Part shown: one piece after another, positions 1-12,683 of the stretch
Layout: each line of letters opens with the position of its first letter
Position numbering within the stretch: the first letter of the stretch is position 1
Assembly (NCBI GenBank): GCA_021442155.1
Contig: CM038216.1
Span: 92,987,666 to 93,051,665 of the forward strand
DNA: 64,000 nt
Direction of reading: 5' to 3'
From: Cymbidium sinense
Lineage: Eukaryota; Streptophyta; Magnoliopsida; Asparagales; Orchidaceae
Notes under the pieces: model-generated
The model's database searches: none
Told to the model about the DNA's origin: nothing
The model's input: the letters and a program-made list of their open reading frames with translations, nothing else
Made by a program: the position numbers and the translations under genes

Positions 1-544
1 GCATGTGGTGCGATCTTTGCGGCTCTATTGCGGTTTGGTTTGGTGGGTAGTGGGAGCTAGACCCTACCTCAAGGGGAGGACTATCCCTGAAGCAAGTGTA
101 GTCTTCCCCTTAGAGCTAATGAGTGGGTATTAGCCCATGGGTAGTGATGGGAACAACTAATTGCATGGGCACTAGACTAGCCCTGCGGAACCTCTTCCTC
201 TTTAGTGAGGGAAATTCAAAATCTGAGGGCATCTCAATATGGATGAATCTTAATATGGATGACTAGCTTCTACCCAACCACCACATTCTTGCTGACAGTG
301 GTGAGGGTTTCCCTTACAAGTAATTCTAGCTCCCTCAAATCCTCGGCCAAAATATATCAAATGGGTGAAATTAATTTGGGGTAGGCTGGCTCGATCCAAG
401 GCCAAATCCATCCTAAAGGGGAAGGTGAACACATACTTTTGTGGATCCATTTGTACTCTCTTGTTAATGACTTGAGATAATTTTTTGAAAATAAACTCAA
501 ATCAGATTTTTTGCCTTGGTATTCTGTTGACTTTTTTGATTTGA
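1..544. other. Unassigned non-coding DNA at left edge
   Basis: No gene is recognised. The stretch is less AT-rich than what follows. A 66-codon minus-strand frame at 250-450 shows no known motif and no support from neighbours, so I do not call it. If the block at 2268-9787 is a 3' LTR, as argued below, this stretch is internal retroelement sequence whose coding part lies to the left of the window. That reading is inference. Confidence 0.4.
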
Positions 545-1765
545 TTTAGAGTATGAACCCACACTCAACAATTTGAATATGTTAAGTGGGGCACATTGAG
601 TTTGAGAGAGATTTTGAACAAATTGGAGGAGAGATTTTGAGTTCATTTGAGTTTAGAAACCACATTCAACAAATTTGTGTATGTTGAATGGGTTCTAGTA
701 TTTTGGAGAGACTTTTGATGCTTGCATTGGTTCAAGTTTGAATTTGATTTTATATTTTGGGGACCCTATATTTAACAAATTTGAGTATGTTAAATAAAGG
801 GTCAATTGATTTTGTTTGGGATTACTCATTTAGCCAATTTGGATATGCTAAATGAGATGTTTGAAAATAATTTTCTTCTTTTTGTTGTTTGCCCATGATG
901 TGTATCATATGTGACTTTAGAAATTTTATCTTTACTTAGCAAATTTTTGTATGTTAAATAAAACCCAATTTTAATTTTTTATTTTGATTTTGAAAATGGG
1001 AACTTTTACTAGAAAATTTGTGTATGCTAAATAAAGTCCAAATGTGTTTAATTTTTATTTAAAATTTTTGTTATTTTTGAAAAGGGGGATTTCTATTTAA
1101 CAAATATGGTGTGTTAAATACAATCTAATTTATTTTCAATTTTCTCCTTGAAAAATGAAACTCTCATTTGACAAATTTGGGTATGTCAAATAGAATTCCA
1201 ATGTATTTTGATTTTCATGATTTTTTAAAAGGAGATTTCCATTTAACAAATTTAGGTATGTAAAATGGAAGCCAATCATATTTTATTTTTCAAAGATAAA
1301 ATTTTTGTGCGTGGTTATTGCTTTTTGAAAATAAGGAAATTCCAACTTAACATATGTGGAATGTGTTAAGTGGAGTTTTAAATGGTGTGATTTTATTTGA
1401 AAATGAAACCTCCATTCAATAAATTTGGATATGTTGAATGAAGATGCTTATTTTTAAATTTGTGTTTTTTGAAAGAGGAAAGAAACTCCAACTCTAATAT
1501 ATATGGAATATATTGAGTGGAGTTTCAATCTTATGATATGATTTTATTTGGAAATGAAATCTTCATTCAATAAATTTGAGTTTATTGAATGAGGATTCTC
1601 ATTTTCAAATATGTTCTTTTGAAAAGAAAGAAACCCCAACTTCAACTTATGTGAGATATTCTGAGTGGAGTTTCAATTTTATGAAATAAATTATTTTGGA
1701 AATGAAACCTTCATTCAATAAATCTGAGTATGTTAAATGAAGATGTTCATTTTTAAATATGTGCT
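545..1765. repeat. Array of about 15 hairpin repeats, 58-106 bp apart
   Basis: A palindromic core recurs at about 563, 663, 769, 825, 933, 1006, 1094, 1165, 1237, 1344, 1413, 1486, 1564, 1634 and 1712. Each core has a left arm like CATTYAAC, a loop near AAATTTGNGTAT, and a right arm like GTTRAATG. Several stems are perfect: 663-670 with 683-690, 769-776 with 789-796, 825-834 with 847-856, 1094-1101 with 1113-1120, and 1564-1572 with 1583-1591. Arms differ between units but remain complementary within most units. From about 1325 the array becomes a dimer of about 149 bp in which two core types alternate. Tandem repeats between pol and the 3' LTR are known in Tat/Ogre gypsy elements, and this array would fit such a place. 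No protein is encoded. Confidence 0.8.
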
Positions 1766-2267
1766 TTTAAAAGATGATTTTGATTTTGGCTTTGAAAAGA
1801 AATTACATGTGTCAATCCTAAGGTTTGTTAGATGGGGTTGAGTTATATATATCTTTTTATGAAAATTTTTCTGCAAGTATTTTATTATGTGATGTTTGAG
1901 AAAGTGCTTTTAAAAAGTGACATTTTTATAAAGGATTTATTTTTCTTCTATTTGTGGAAAGAACCTTACCTTACCATAGAGATAGTATGGAGGTTCAAAA
2001 ATGGGCTTTAGTCATCCCTTTTAGTTAAATTTTATTTTCACCTATTGGGGGACCTAACAGGGGTTTTAAGGCCTACATGGACTGAGGTCTTAAAACCTAA
2101 AGGATGTTAGTTAGCTTAGCTTAAGAATGAAATGTGCTAAGTGCCAATGAAAAAGAAGGATAGTCTCAGACTATGAAATATGAATCCATTATCGATACTT
2201 GGAGACAAAGATCATCTACTAAAGATGGAGAGAGGAACCTTTCCCAGCAAAAGTCACCAGAAAAATC
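1766..2267. other. Non-coding stretch between hairpin array and long LTR
   Basis: No gene or repeat is recognised. A purine-rich run at 2221-2235 lies about 33 bp before the LTR-like start at 2268. It is a weak candidate for the polypurine tract of an LTR retrotransposon, though such tracts normally touch the LTR. The sequence similarity between the two long LTR copies begins at 2268, so this stretch is outside the shared block. Confidence 0.4.
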
Positions 2268-5200
2268 TGTGATGTTTATTTTTTTGTTGAATGTTATTGT
2301 TATTAGGTGTGTGTTTATGTGAGGGGACATCATGCAGATCCACATATGTATTCATTAGGATGACCAGGTACAACATTAAGGAATAATGTACTAACTCAAG
2401 AGATAGAAGTCATTATCCTATAATGGACCTAATTTTCTAAATGAGGACTCCTAAGGCATGTTGGATCTTCGAATGTACCAGCAATCTTTCCTCTACTTTC
2501 TATGAAAAATTAAAGTAGGGTTTATTTTAAGTCAGGTTCGTTAAGTTTCTTATGGGGGGAGGCAAGCCCCCATAGTTAATTACATCCTAAGGAATGAGAT
2601 TCCTTAGGAATACTCTTGATTAAGGTAAATGATCATTGTCTCCAAAGATTTCAAAGATAGGACAATCAACCAATTGGTTATTTTTGGAAAATCAAGTGGA
2701 TTGATCAAAAGGGAAGAATTCTTATTGAAACTAAAGGAGATAAATAATGAATGCTCATGATACTAGGAAACCTAGTGAGCATCCCAAACTATTCTATGGT
2801 TTGGCTTTATATTTTTGAAGTTGAAGAGAATTAACTATTTGAGTTGGATATTTATTAGAAATCTAGGGATAACAATTCCACAATACAAGATTGTAGAAAT
2901 GCCTAAGAGGTGAGGATTTATGCTTGTAGCCTGTAAAGGAAAACAATAACCTCAGATCTTAAATCTGGGGAGCTTTGGCAAGAGCCAGAGCATGACATAT
3001 ATCTAAGGCAAAATTGGGTATATGGTTTACCTCCACAAGAGAGAGTAAACCACCCGACTGTTGGGCTTACAACCGCTTGAGGGTGGCCACCAACTAATTC
3101 CTCCTATGACTTAAAAAAAAATGTATGCAAGTCTTATGCTTTGCAAGATGACTAGGCTGTTGTTTATTTAGAAAGAGACTAAGTCCTTAAACTCACTCCC
3201 TAATGGACTAGATCATGAAGGGCATGAATAATGACCTAGATCTAATGCAAATTTTTTCAAATTTTATTTTGATTTTTGGACATTTTTATTTGACAAGGCT
3301 ATGGGATTTTATATGCCTAATGCATGAGAAAATTAGTTATGGGCCAAAATCAGATAGAATCAGGTGTGTTTCCACCATGGCTCTCAAAGGTCAAGCCATT
3401 TTCTCTAGCAAATGTGGAAGCCCTCCATTAGCAAGAGTGAGATAATATGATTTATGCATGATATGAGACATACTACATCCGGTAAGGGGTTGCTAAATCT
3501 TTTATTATCTTGATTTATGCCTTACGCTTTAAGTGAGATTATGAATTATTAATTTAATTTTGAGTTGACTAATTGGATAGAAAATTTATTTTTCTCTAAG
3601 AGCCTAATCGCATCCATGCCATTCAACAACCATCAAATAATTAAGAAACTAGGAAAATCATGCCATCTTAATTACGTAATCATAAACATAACATCAATCA
3701 ATTTATAAAATTAGTGCAAAAGAATAAGAGGCCGATGTGGTCGGGTTCCACTACACAACCCGAAAAGAAATGTGGGTAGCTGAGCTCTACCCTTACATTA
3801 CCCAGATTATAAATGAATAATTACAATTATGAAATGATAAGTGTTATGGGGGTCTTCATTCTTCATCCTCCATTTCTTCACTCCTTGTCCTTCATTCCTT
3901 CATCTTGATTTGCCCCATTTCTTTCTTTCTTTTGGTTTAACTTGGGATGTGGTTTGCTCCATGGCGTCACCTGGTATATAAGACAATCTTATAACCAATG
4001 TTCACCTTAATCCCCATAACACTTATTTAAAATCTTAATTGTAAAATTTACATCAAAATGGGAAAAGTAAATCTAACAAACCTATAAACCAAAGGTTAGC
4101 TAAAAATACCACACAACCCAAGCAGTTATATGAATAAGTTGGACTTAGCACTCCACACATAGGTAACCAAGTCCACCTATCCTAATTTGGGTTATTCTTA
4201 GGGGTATAAGCGACCTGCATAGTAAAATGCATTTATATTCTTAGTACAGTGCCCCTTAAGCATAAGCCCCTACAGAAGACTTGATTAGGCTAAGATCACC
4301 CTATCATCCAGTCTATGCACATACACCCTAACATCCAGTCTAAAATAATACATCATAAAATAAAATATTCATCACACCATGCCCTGTCCTAACCTAAAGC
4401 TAGAAATGGTGACTTAGTCTAATGTGTGTGTCATTTTAAGGCTTGTGTGGCATCTCTTAGCTAGGCTTTAAGGTTGGAATTTTCTAAGTGTGAAAGATTC
4501 AATTTAGATGGTGGTTTCATTTCAAGTGATTTAGTTGACTTGTCAATTTTAGTTGGTGATTTGATTTAGTTTGAATGAACATACATTTAGTGGTTAAATG
4601 TTATGAAGAGAAGAAAAGAGAGCTCATTTTCATCCCTACCTTAAAACATTTCTAAGGTAGATTGATTAATGAATTTTCTTTAGTGAATGGTTTATTATGT
4701 GTTTTAATTGGTCTTAAGTTTAGGTTCTCCTTAAATAGTCTTATTTAATAAGAAAGGCATCTTAGGATCAATTAAGGTGGATTACTATCACGTAACAAAC
4801 ACCCCTTCATTTATTTCCACCATGTATACCATGCATATGAAAAATCTTAAACATACCTATACATGCAATGCAAATCTTAACACACTTTGATGATCAATGC
4901 AAAAAGATGTGATTTAAAAATTTGGATATTCCATGTGTTAATTGGATCATTTATGCATGTCTTTATTATGTAGAAAAGAGGAATTTCTCATCCATTAATT
5001 AAATGCACATTCACATGTATAAAATTTATAAGTGAGTACAACATCTTATTTTCTACACGAGGGGCATGAGGTACAAGACCTACTTAGGGCTACTTAAAGC
5101 CTTGTAGCCCCGGGATGTCCAGACTAATGTACCATTTTTCTTAGTTACATGTAAATGTACAAAAAGAACCAATGGGATAAGGAATCATGCAAAAGATTGT

Positions 5201-6724
5201 GTTTGTTTTGGTTGTATAATTTACATGTATAATATGAAGATCCATCTTAAGTCATAACATATAAATGCATAGGAATAGATTTAAACAAGTGTTGTGTTCT
5301 TTTCAAATGAACTATACACTTGCAAATCTATGTAAATTCATATTAAGAGAAAGAAAGAAAACTTCATAATACATATCTTATGCTATAATCACATGCAAGC
5401 CTATAAATATTTATAACTAGTATCACTTCATTCATAATCTTTGATTTATATGTTTTGAAAATAATTTTTTGTTTTAATAGTGATAATAGCTACTCATATT
5501 ATTAATTTTAGCTAACACATGCAATATGACATAAAAGGAAACATTTAATTTAATTATTTTTTAGATAAATGAATGCATGACTTTCATATGGAATGTAATA
5601 TTTAGCATGATTGGAAAGAAATGAAAAGCATGTAAGTACATAACTTCATTCACCTTAATTAACTCCTAAGGACAATCGTATAGAATAAGATCATTTAAAA
5701 ATGAATCAAAAATTCTTTAAAAAGATTTTTATCTTTGAATTTGATTTCATTTAGAAAATATGAAAAGGGTTTGTTGGTCCTAACCTATTCCCCTCCCATG
5801 TATGAATTGATTTGGTTTAATTTAGGACAATTAGGTTGATTTTATATTTTAATTAGGTTAAGGTATGAATTAAATCCATTAATTACTTTTTACCTATACC
5901 ACTTTAACATAGTTAACCAAGTAATTATGAGCCAACATATGATATGCAACCACATGTTAATTAAATCATCAATGCACCTAAGAAATAAAGGGGCATAATG
6001 CAATTGGCTCACAATTATTGATTAATTAAACTAAAGGGTTTGATTAAGTACTTTTATAATCCTACTACACATGTAGTTTTATTATAATTTCCTTTGGAAT
6101 TCTCTTAGGCTATTGAACATCTAAGAATGTACCCAAGAATTGAATGATTAAGTTCTGGAATGATTTGGTTTTAAATTTGATTAATTAAACTATTTAATGA
6201 TGTTATTAAGTCATTAATTAATTGCAAATTGATTAAGTGTTTATCCAAATGAAATAAACTTAGGGGGATGATTAGAAAAGAGGTCCTAATCTCATTTCTT
6301 ATATCCATTCACTATTTCATGATGATTAGCAAGTTTAATTAATGAATTTATCACTATTTAACATGTTAATTAATCATTTATTTAATTAAGAGAGTGATTA
6401 AGAATGAGACAAGAAATTCCCCTAATCAGTCAAGTAATAAATTCCTAAAAAATCATGGGAGGCAAAGGTCATCCCACTAATCAATCTCAAAAAATTTGGA
6501 ATTATTTGCTAATGTAATTAAGTTGTATTTAGCTTAATTATATTTTCAATAAAACCCAAATTGAGTGAAAATTATTATTTAAAATTAATTGATTTTGATT
6601 TTATATTATCTTTAAATGTGTATTTATTTATATTTCTTGGATTTTTCTACATTTAGTTATGAATTTTAGAAGTTTCACCATTAAAATCAGATTAATTAAG
6701 CCTAATTACACCCATAATATCATT

Positions 6725-7080
6725 GGGCCACATGGCGGCTGACATGGCTCACTGATGCGGCACGCTTTCCACGTGACATGATGGAATTGATTATTTAAGT
6801 TGTCACATCCATCAGTTGAGTCAGCTGGTGGTGGACGCACTTTCTCTACTGGCCGTCCAATCTAAGATTGGACGATCAAGATTAATCATGCCATTTAGGG
6901 TTATAATCACAGTGGATTTAATGTTATCTGATCACAGCCATTCTTTCCAATCATGCAGAATGGACAGTGTGTGATCTGTCTCTTCCTGAGCGGTGAGAGA
7001 TGAATGTCGTTCATCGATCGTCACTTGATACGAGGTCACCCGAGCTTGAATAGAGCTCAAACTCATCCCACACCTTCGAG
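6725..7080 (+). promoter_or_regulatory. Candidate LTR regulatory region with two conserved palindromes
   Basis: This is a less AT-rich island inside LTR-A and pairs with 44200-44540 in LTR-B. It contains an ACGT-core motif (CCACGTGAC near 6768), a 10-bp stem with a one-base loop at 6854-6874, and a 7-bp stem at 6938-6944 with 6957-6963. The stems are present in both copies although their sequences differ. An enhancer or transcript-hairpin role is a guess from position and conservation. No TATA box or start site could be fixed. Confidence 0.4.
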
Positions 7081-7899
7081 GAAGAACAAGCAATACATCT
7101 AATGATGGAGATCAAATTACTTAACAATTTTCTTCATAAAGGACCAAGCAAAATTTATTCTAAGGTCTGTTTCAATGGCATATACTTTGGGAGGCTTTCT
7201 GAATGGAGGAGGTAGCTTCGTTTAGTAGAGACGAAGCTCTATTGAAGGAATTATGTCTTGATTTAAAGTAGATGGCTCGGTTGACCAAGTTCCCCATTAA
7301 TGGTGATCGGGCTTGATCGAAGTAGTGCTTCGTGTGGTTTGGAGGCATGGAAAATTACTTTATCAAGCTCAATAAGGTCCAAGGATGATGTGTGCAAAGC
7401 TAATTTGATTTTGGTTAACAACTGGATGAGTTGAGCTTGGGATTGATCTCCCCTATTTTGGCTTTGAGTAAAAATGAAAATGGAAATCAAGGGAGCGTAG
7501 GAATGGCTTGGAAAAGTTTAACGAGGCTTCAATTGAATCTCCTTAGCTCTGAGGACATGATTGTTTTTGGTTTGAGTGAGAATGAGGGGGAGTATATATC
7601 CCCCTACTTGGAACAGATGGTGAGAGGATGTTTTGCCATTTTTGATCAATGGCTTGGATTGGAGGCATAGATTGAGTTACAAAACACCCCACATGGGTCA
7701 TTTTGGGTAGTGGAGTGAGAGTGGATGCCCATGTGCTAGGTGGAGTGCAGGCCAAGTATTCAAATGCGGGGAGGTTAGTTTGGCCTTTCCTTGGGTCATG
7801 ATGACCAAAGCTCATTGGGTCATGTGGACCAATAGAAGGATGCCAAGTGGCCTTGAAAGAAATGGCCAAATTCCAAGTGAATTTGGTCATAGATACTGA

Positions 7900-9120
7900 C
7901 CTAAGGAAAAAATTGTCATTTGGCCATGAGTTGGATATGGGCAGATTTGAAATGACTTGAAAATGGGTTGGGCCAAATTTCAAGTGGAGTTCATTGGATT
8001 TGATTTGGCTCAATTTGACCCATTTAGGCCAAGTTGGATCAAATTGAATTATGTTGACCAATTGGTCAAATTGGGTCAAATAATGGGTTAAGTTAAGTTC
8101 AAATGATCATTTGGAGCCTATGGGTGTCATTGGTTTGGTTCAATTTGGTTTAGATTTTGTTTTGGATCATTTAGGTTCATTTGGGTCAAATGGGTCAAGT
8201 TGACCAATTTGACCCATTTAACCCAATTAAGCTAGGTCATGGGTTGGTCTTGCCTTGCTTGATGAAATATGCAAGCTTTGGCTTCAATCAATTTTATTTG
8301 GTTTAATTTCAAGTTGATTTGACCTTTTAGGTCAAGTTGGGTTCATGATCAATTGGGCTGGGTTGGGTTATTGGTCAATTGAAGCTTTGGTCAAGTTCAA
8401 CAATCAATTTAGAATGAATTTGACCCATTGGTTTACCAATTTGGCATAGATCAAGATTTGACCCATTTTTGTTTTTTAGGTCAATTTGGGTCAATTTAGG
8501 TCAAGTGGAAAATTAGGGTTGGTTTGGCTCAATTGATGGCTTGGTCATGTTCAATCATTAATTATGAATGGGTTTGAGTCAATGGTTCTACTCAATTTGG
8601 CATATGGTAGGTTTTGGCTAGTTTAAGTTTCATTTATGCTAAGTGTTGACTAGTTCAAAGGCTTGTTTTGACTTGGTTTGACCCAATTTGAGTGATTGTT
8701 CATTCTAGGATGATTGTTGATCATAATGTGAGGCTTAGATTGGCTTAGTTCAATCTAATTTGGGTTGGATTAGAATTTGGCTCAAAAAGGTCCTTTAGGT
8801 CACCTTGGGTAAAGTGAGCCTAAATGGATCAGATGGCTTAATCAAGACTTGATTCAAGTTTGGTTGAACTCACATATGAACTTATTATTGAAATATAAAT
8901 CCAATTTTAATTGGTTTGGAGTCAAATGGGTTTTGGTTCATTTGATAATTTCAAGTCAAAAAGATGAACATAGGTTTGACTTGGTTAGTTTGATTTTGGT
9001 GTGGTGATTGTAGTTTATGTTTTTATTTGGGCATGTGGTTGAAGGGGTGATTGTTTGAAGAGAAAATCCAAGGGTTTGGATTGGTTTGAGAATGATTTGG
9101 CTTATATAAGTTGGGTTTGG
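7900..9120. repeat. Degenerate TTGGGTCAA-type repeats inside LTR-A
   Basis: Short motifs such as TTTGGGTCAA, TTGACCAATTTG and GACCCATTT recur many times without strict spacing. A perfect 16-bp palindrome, TTGACCAATTGGTCAA, lies at 8054-8069. The matching zone in LTR-B is about 45380-46460. Open frames here, such as the minus-strand frame at 7543-8079, are products of the repeat composition and are not called as genes. Confidence 0.6.
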
Positions 9121-9787
9121 ATTTGAGTTTTGAATTTATATTGATTTGATTTTGGCCATTTGAATTTATATTTCATTTATATTTCTAAATGTAAATGAGA
9201 AATAAAGGATCTATGATGTAAATTAGAGTAATTTTATTGTGAATTTGGCTAAGATAGGTCAAAAGTTTGAAAAAGGGGTTTTGATTTGGTTTGATTTATA
9301 TTCATTTGATTTGAATGACTTGGATGCCAATTTCATTTATAATTGTGAATACAAATGATGGAATAGGTGATTTATAATGAACTCATTTGGATTTGGGTTG
9401 ATTTGAAGGGTTTGGCTAAGCTTATGGATGTGATTCATAAGGCTTAGGAAGGTTTTGGATTTGGAATTGATCATGGGTTTCAATCATTTGATTTAAAATT
9501 GATTCATGATTTGGATTTTAGAATTTGGATTTGAATTTGGATTTCAATTTGAGGTTTGGTTTGAAAGAAGGAAGCAAAGATTGGGTTCAAGCTATAGGGT
9601 AGACAAGTCCTCCTAAACCCCTAAGGCGTAACTTATTCTTATGGCTAACTCTTCTAAGTCTCTAGGGTTGGGTTAAATGTTCACCTAATATCTAGAAGTG
9701 TCTCAAGACTAAGGAACTCTTAGTGTTTAGGGAGTATTATGTCTAAGATGGAGAAGTTGAGAGCTCACTCCAAAAGTGAGGTTAACA

Positions 9788-12085
9788 GGCTAGCAAAAGC
9801 TAAAATAAATATGTAGAGAAATAGCCAACCATTAGGCAAACCACACGTCAAAGACAAAATGCCCAACCTACCACCAACAAAGAGAGAAAAAGTAACAACC
9901 AAAGAAAGGCAAGCTAGCAGAAACAATGCCATCAGCACAAAACCAACCAGCCCAATGACACCAAAATAAAAACCTAGTAAATAGAAAGCGAGAAACACCA
10001 AGCCAGAAAGAGGAAAATTAGCCAAGAAGCCGATACTCCAGCTACCAAGAAAACACACAGCAAAAGCTCAACCAACAAAGAAAAAACCAACCAAAAGAAA
10101 AAAACCTCCTAAGGATAGGAGAGATTATTGCCATGAAGCTTTGGAACCTCGAAGCAAGTTAGGAGGGATAAATCTAATACTTTTTTTCTTTTTCTTCTTG
10201 TACATAGTTTTATAACCATGCCCTTTCTCCAAGAAATCTCCATACAAAATAAATCAAGATATTATAAAATGCATGGGGATGTAAGCTATCAATTTCAAAG
10301 AAGAGCATTCGTAATCATCCACAAAGACAGACAAAAAAATTAGAAATAGTATGCATTTCAAAATCAGAAGTGAATGAAGGAGCAAAAATAGCATTATTAA
10401 GAAGACAATTATCAATATTTTCACCTTCCAACAAAATCTGAAGAGTATCCTCCCTGTCTTCATTCATAAAAGAAGCAAGAGACCCAGAATCAAGATTTTC
10501 ATTATAATCTTTATGTAAGGGATTAAGATAAGATTAAAATCTCTTAAAAACACATAACATATTACCAAAATTCTGAACATAATTATTATCCATAGAAAAA
10601 CCATCATTTTGAACCAAAATAGAACTATTCACAAGAAGAGAATTGTCACAAGTATCTAAATCTTATTTTTTAAAAGAAGGATCACCAATAATATCAAGAT
10701 TGTCAGGACCAGAAGTTAAAATATCATAAAAAAGAACATTCTTTTCCTCACCATTCTCAATCAAAGAAGGCAAAGCAATAGTCTCTTTCCCATGATCTAA
10801 AGCAGACATAGGAGAAAGAGAAACAACATCCAACTTATTGGAATAAATGGTGTTAGCATCAACAATATTCAAACCATCACCATGAAAGGACTTATGCACA
10901 ATATCCAAACCATTAGAATCATTAATCATAGCCTCTAAAGTCTTCCGTTTAATAGAATCCTCAAAAGAAACACTTAGAGCATGATTATTAGTTAAAACAT
11001 TTTCAAAAACATCAAAATTACCTTATACATTAGACAAATCATTAATAGATAAAACTTTTTCAGAAGATTAAGAAATCTGGTTTTGCAAAACATCAAAATT
11101 TTTAAAAGTAGATTTTCCTTTATCCAACTTGAGAGAATCATCAATTTTTTTAACAATTAAATTCTTCTTCCTAAGAGAGGGATGATACAATAAAGCATTC
11201 AGAAATTTCATGCCCATGAATCTTACAATGATTATAGAAATGGAAAATTTCTTAAATACAACTTTCTAAAAATAATCACATTTCTTTAAACCCAACTAAA
11301 TTTCTTTCAAATATTTTTTAGTAATATCAATCTCTACAAGAATTCTAGCAACATACAGTCTAGAAGAAGTAGCTGTTGCTTGATCAATTTGCAAGGCCGA
11401 CCAAAAATTAACCTAATAGCATAAAAAATCTGATGATTAAATAGATGAATCTGCAAGTTAGGTAAAGAAATCCAAATGGGAACAATAGGAGACTCTTCAT
11501 TAACATCAAACATAGGCATCCACTTCAAATACACATTTGACAATTAATAACATAGTAAGAAATCCTAGAACTATATTCTTCCATAATCAAGGTCATTAGA
11601 AAGTTTAATTAGAACACGCCTTGGATCAATTAGTCCAATAGAAAAAGAACCAGATAAACTTAAGCTATGAAAAAAGAATGAATATCTTCCATCTTTGGTC
11701 ATTTAAATTAAAACTTTCCAATCAAAGAAAAAGCAAAAGGCTTAGCTAATCTTTCAATATCCTCATCTAAAATCATAATTGCCAGAGTATCTTTAAAAGT
11801 CGTATGAAGCAAATTCAAAGGAGGCTCAGTGGAGGAATTCTTACTAGCTAAAGCCTCTTTGAAAGATTCAAAACCAACAAGTAATTTAGAGGTAGGATTA
11901 CGTAAAAAATCTGATGCCCTAGTTGGATCCATCGGCACATGGGATTTACCCCATGGATTTGAAGAAGCTGACACTATGAGTCACTACACCGTGATAAGAA
12001 TAGGTAGATCGCCTGGCCCAATCTATAAATCCAAGAGAGAAAGCACTCAAAACTCACCAAGAATGCAGGATCCCAAATAGCCTAA
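9788..12085 (-). pseudogene. L1-type LINE, ORF1 (gag-like) fragment, decayed
   Basis: Read on the minus strand, the segment starts near 12085. From about 11974 it encodes an N-terminal part containing IERLAKPFAFSLIGKF, which resembles the DUF4283 region of plant L1 ORF1 proteins. It continues near 11520-11400 with VPIWISLPNLQIHLFNHQIF and then IFGRP, the usual second half of that domain. Near 11230-11190 there is a CCHC-like knuckle whose HCKIHGHEISECF part is readable; the first cysteine position is changed. Several stops and frameshifts separate these pieces. Frames at 10663-10929 and 10254-10463 are likely linker. The hydrophobic frame at 9765-10058 looks like the T/G-rich C-terminal or ORF1-ORF2 spacer of plant L1s, not a membrane protein. 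ORF2 (endonuclease and RT) is absent. The L1 sequence stops exactly where LTR-A ends. Confidence 0.8.
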
Positions 12086-12646
12086 TAATAAGGTTTAGTC
12101 TAGTTTTAGGTTTAGTTATAGGTTTAGTGTTTATTACTTAATATTAAGTTTTATTAGTTTTAGGTTATTATTATTTTATTATTAGTTTATGTTTCATTTA
12201 GTTAGTTTAGTTTTAGTAAGGTTATTAATTTAGTTTTATTAGTCTTAGTTTTAGTTATTATTATTTTAGTTTTGGGGAGGGGTTAGGTTTTGTTTATTAT
12301 TTTAGTTAGTTATTTTATTTGGGTTTAGTTTAATTTTTTTTATTATTAGTTTAGTTAGTTATTATTATTAGTTTATGGTTATTATTATTTAGGTTTTAGT
12401 TAGTTTTAGTTAGTTTAGTTTTATTAGTTTAGTTTGTGAGTTTATTTTATTTATTAGTTTAGTTTATTAGTTTTATTAGTTTAGTTTTTAGGTTTATTAG
12501 TTTATTATTATTTTTTATAGCTTAGTTTATGGTTTAGTTATTTAGTAGTTATTATTGGTTAGTTATTGTTTATTATTATTATTATTATTATTAGTTTAGA
12601 TAGTTGGTTTATTATTAGTGTTATTTTAGTTTAGTTTTCTCTTTAG

Positions 12647-12683
<37 letters not shown>

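Larger units (their letters stand above)
2268..9787 (+). mobile_element. Very long LTR-like element, copy A (about 7.5 kb, non-coding)
   Basis: This block is collinear over its whole length with 39642-47233. Examples of shared stretches are 2440-2600 with 39770-39930, 3720-3900 with 41040-41200, 6450-7100 with 43960-44540, and 9600-9787 with 47050-47233. It starts TGTGATG and ends GGTTAACA, so it keeps the TGT...ACA ends typical of LTRs. No retroelement protein is encoded. The DNA before 2268 and after 9787 shows no target duplication (AAATC against GGCTA). I infer that this is one LTR of a larger element whose interior lies to the left, inserted into the L1 LINE that begins at 9788. Alternatives are a rearranged solo LTR or a non-autonomous element without detectable internal LTRs. 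Confidence 0.65.

Noticed and set aside
545..1765. Regular palindromes with 58-106 bp spacing, resembling a CRISPR array
   Set aside because: The repeats are not identical, spacers are similar to each other, there are no cas genes, and the window is plant nuclear DNA.
7543..8079. 178-codon minus-strand frame, one of the longest in the window
   Set aside because: It lies in the TTGGGTCAA-type repeats of LTR-A. The protein shows no domain, and the paralogous region at about 45250 is broken.
9765..10058. 97-codon hydrophobic minus-strand frame, looking like a membrane protein
   Set aside because: It crosses the LTR-A/L1 border and is T/G-rich low-complexity spacer of a plant L1. It has no independent support.
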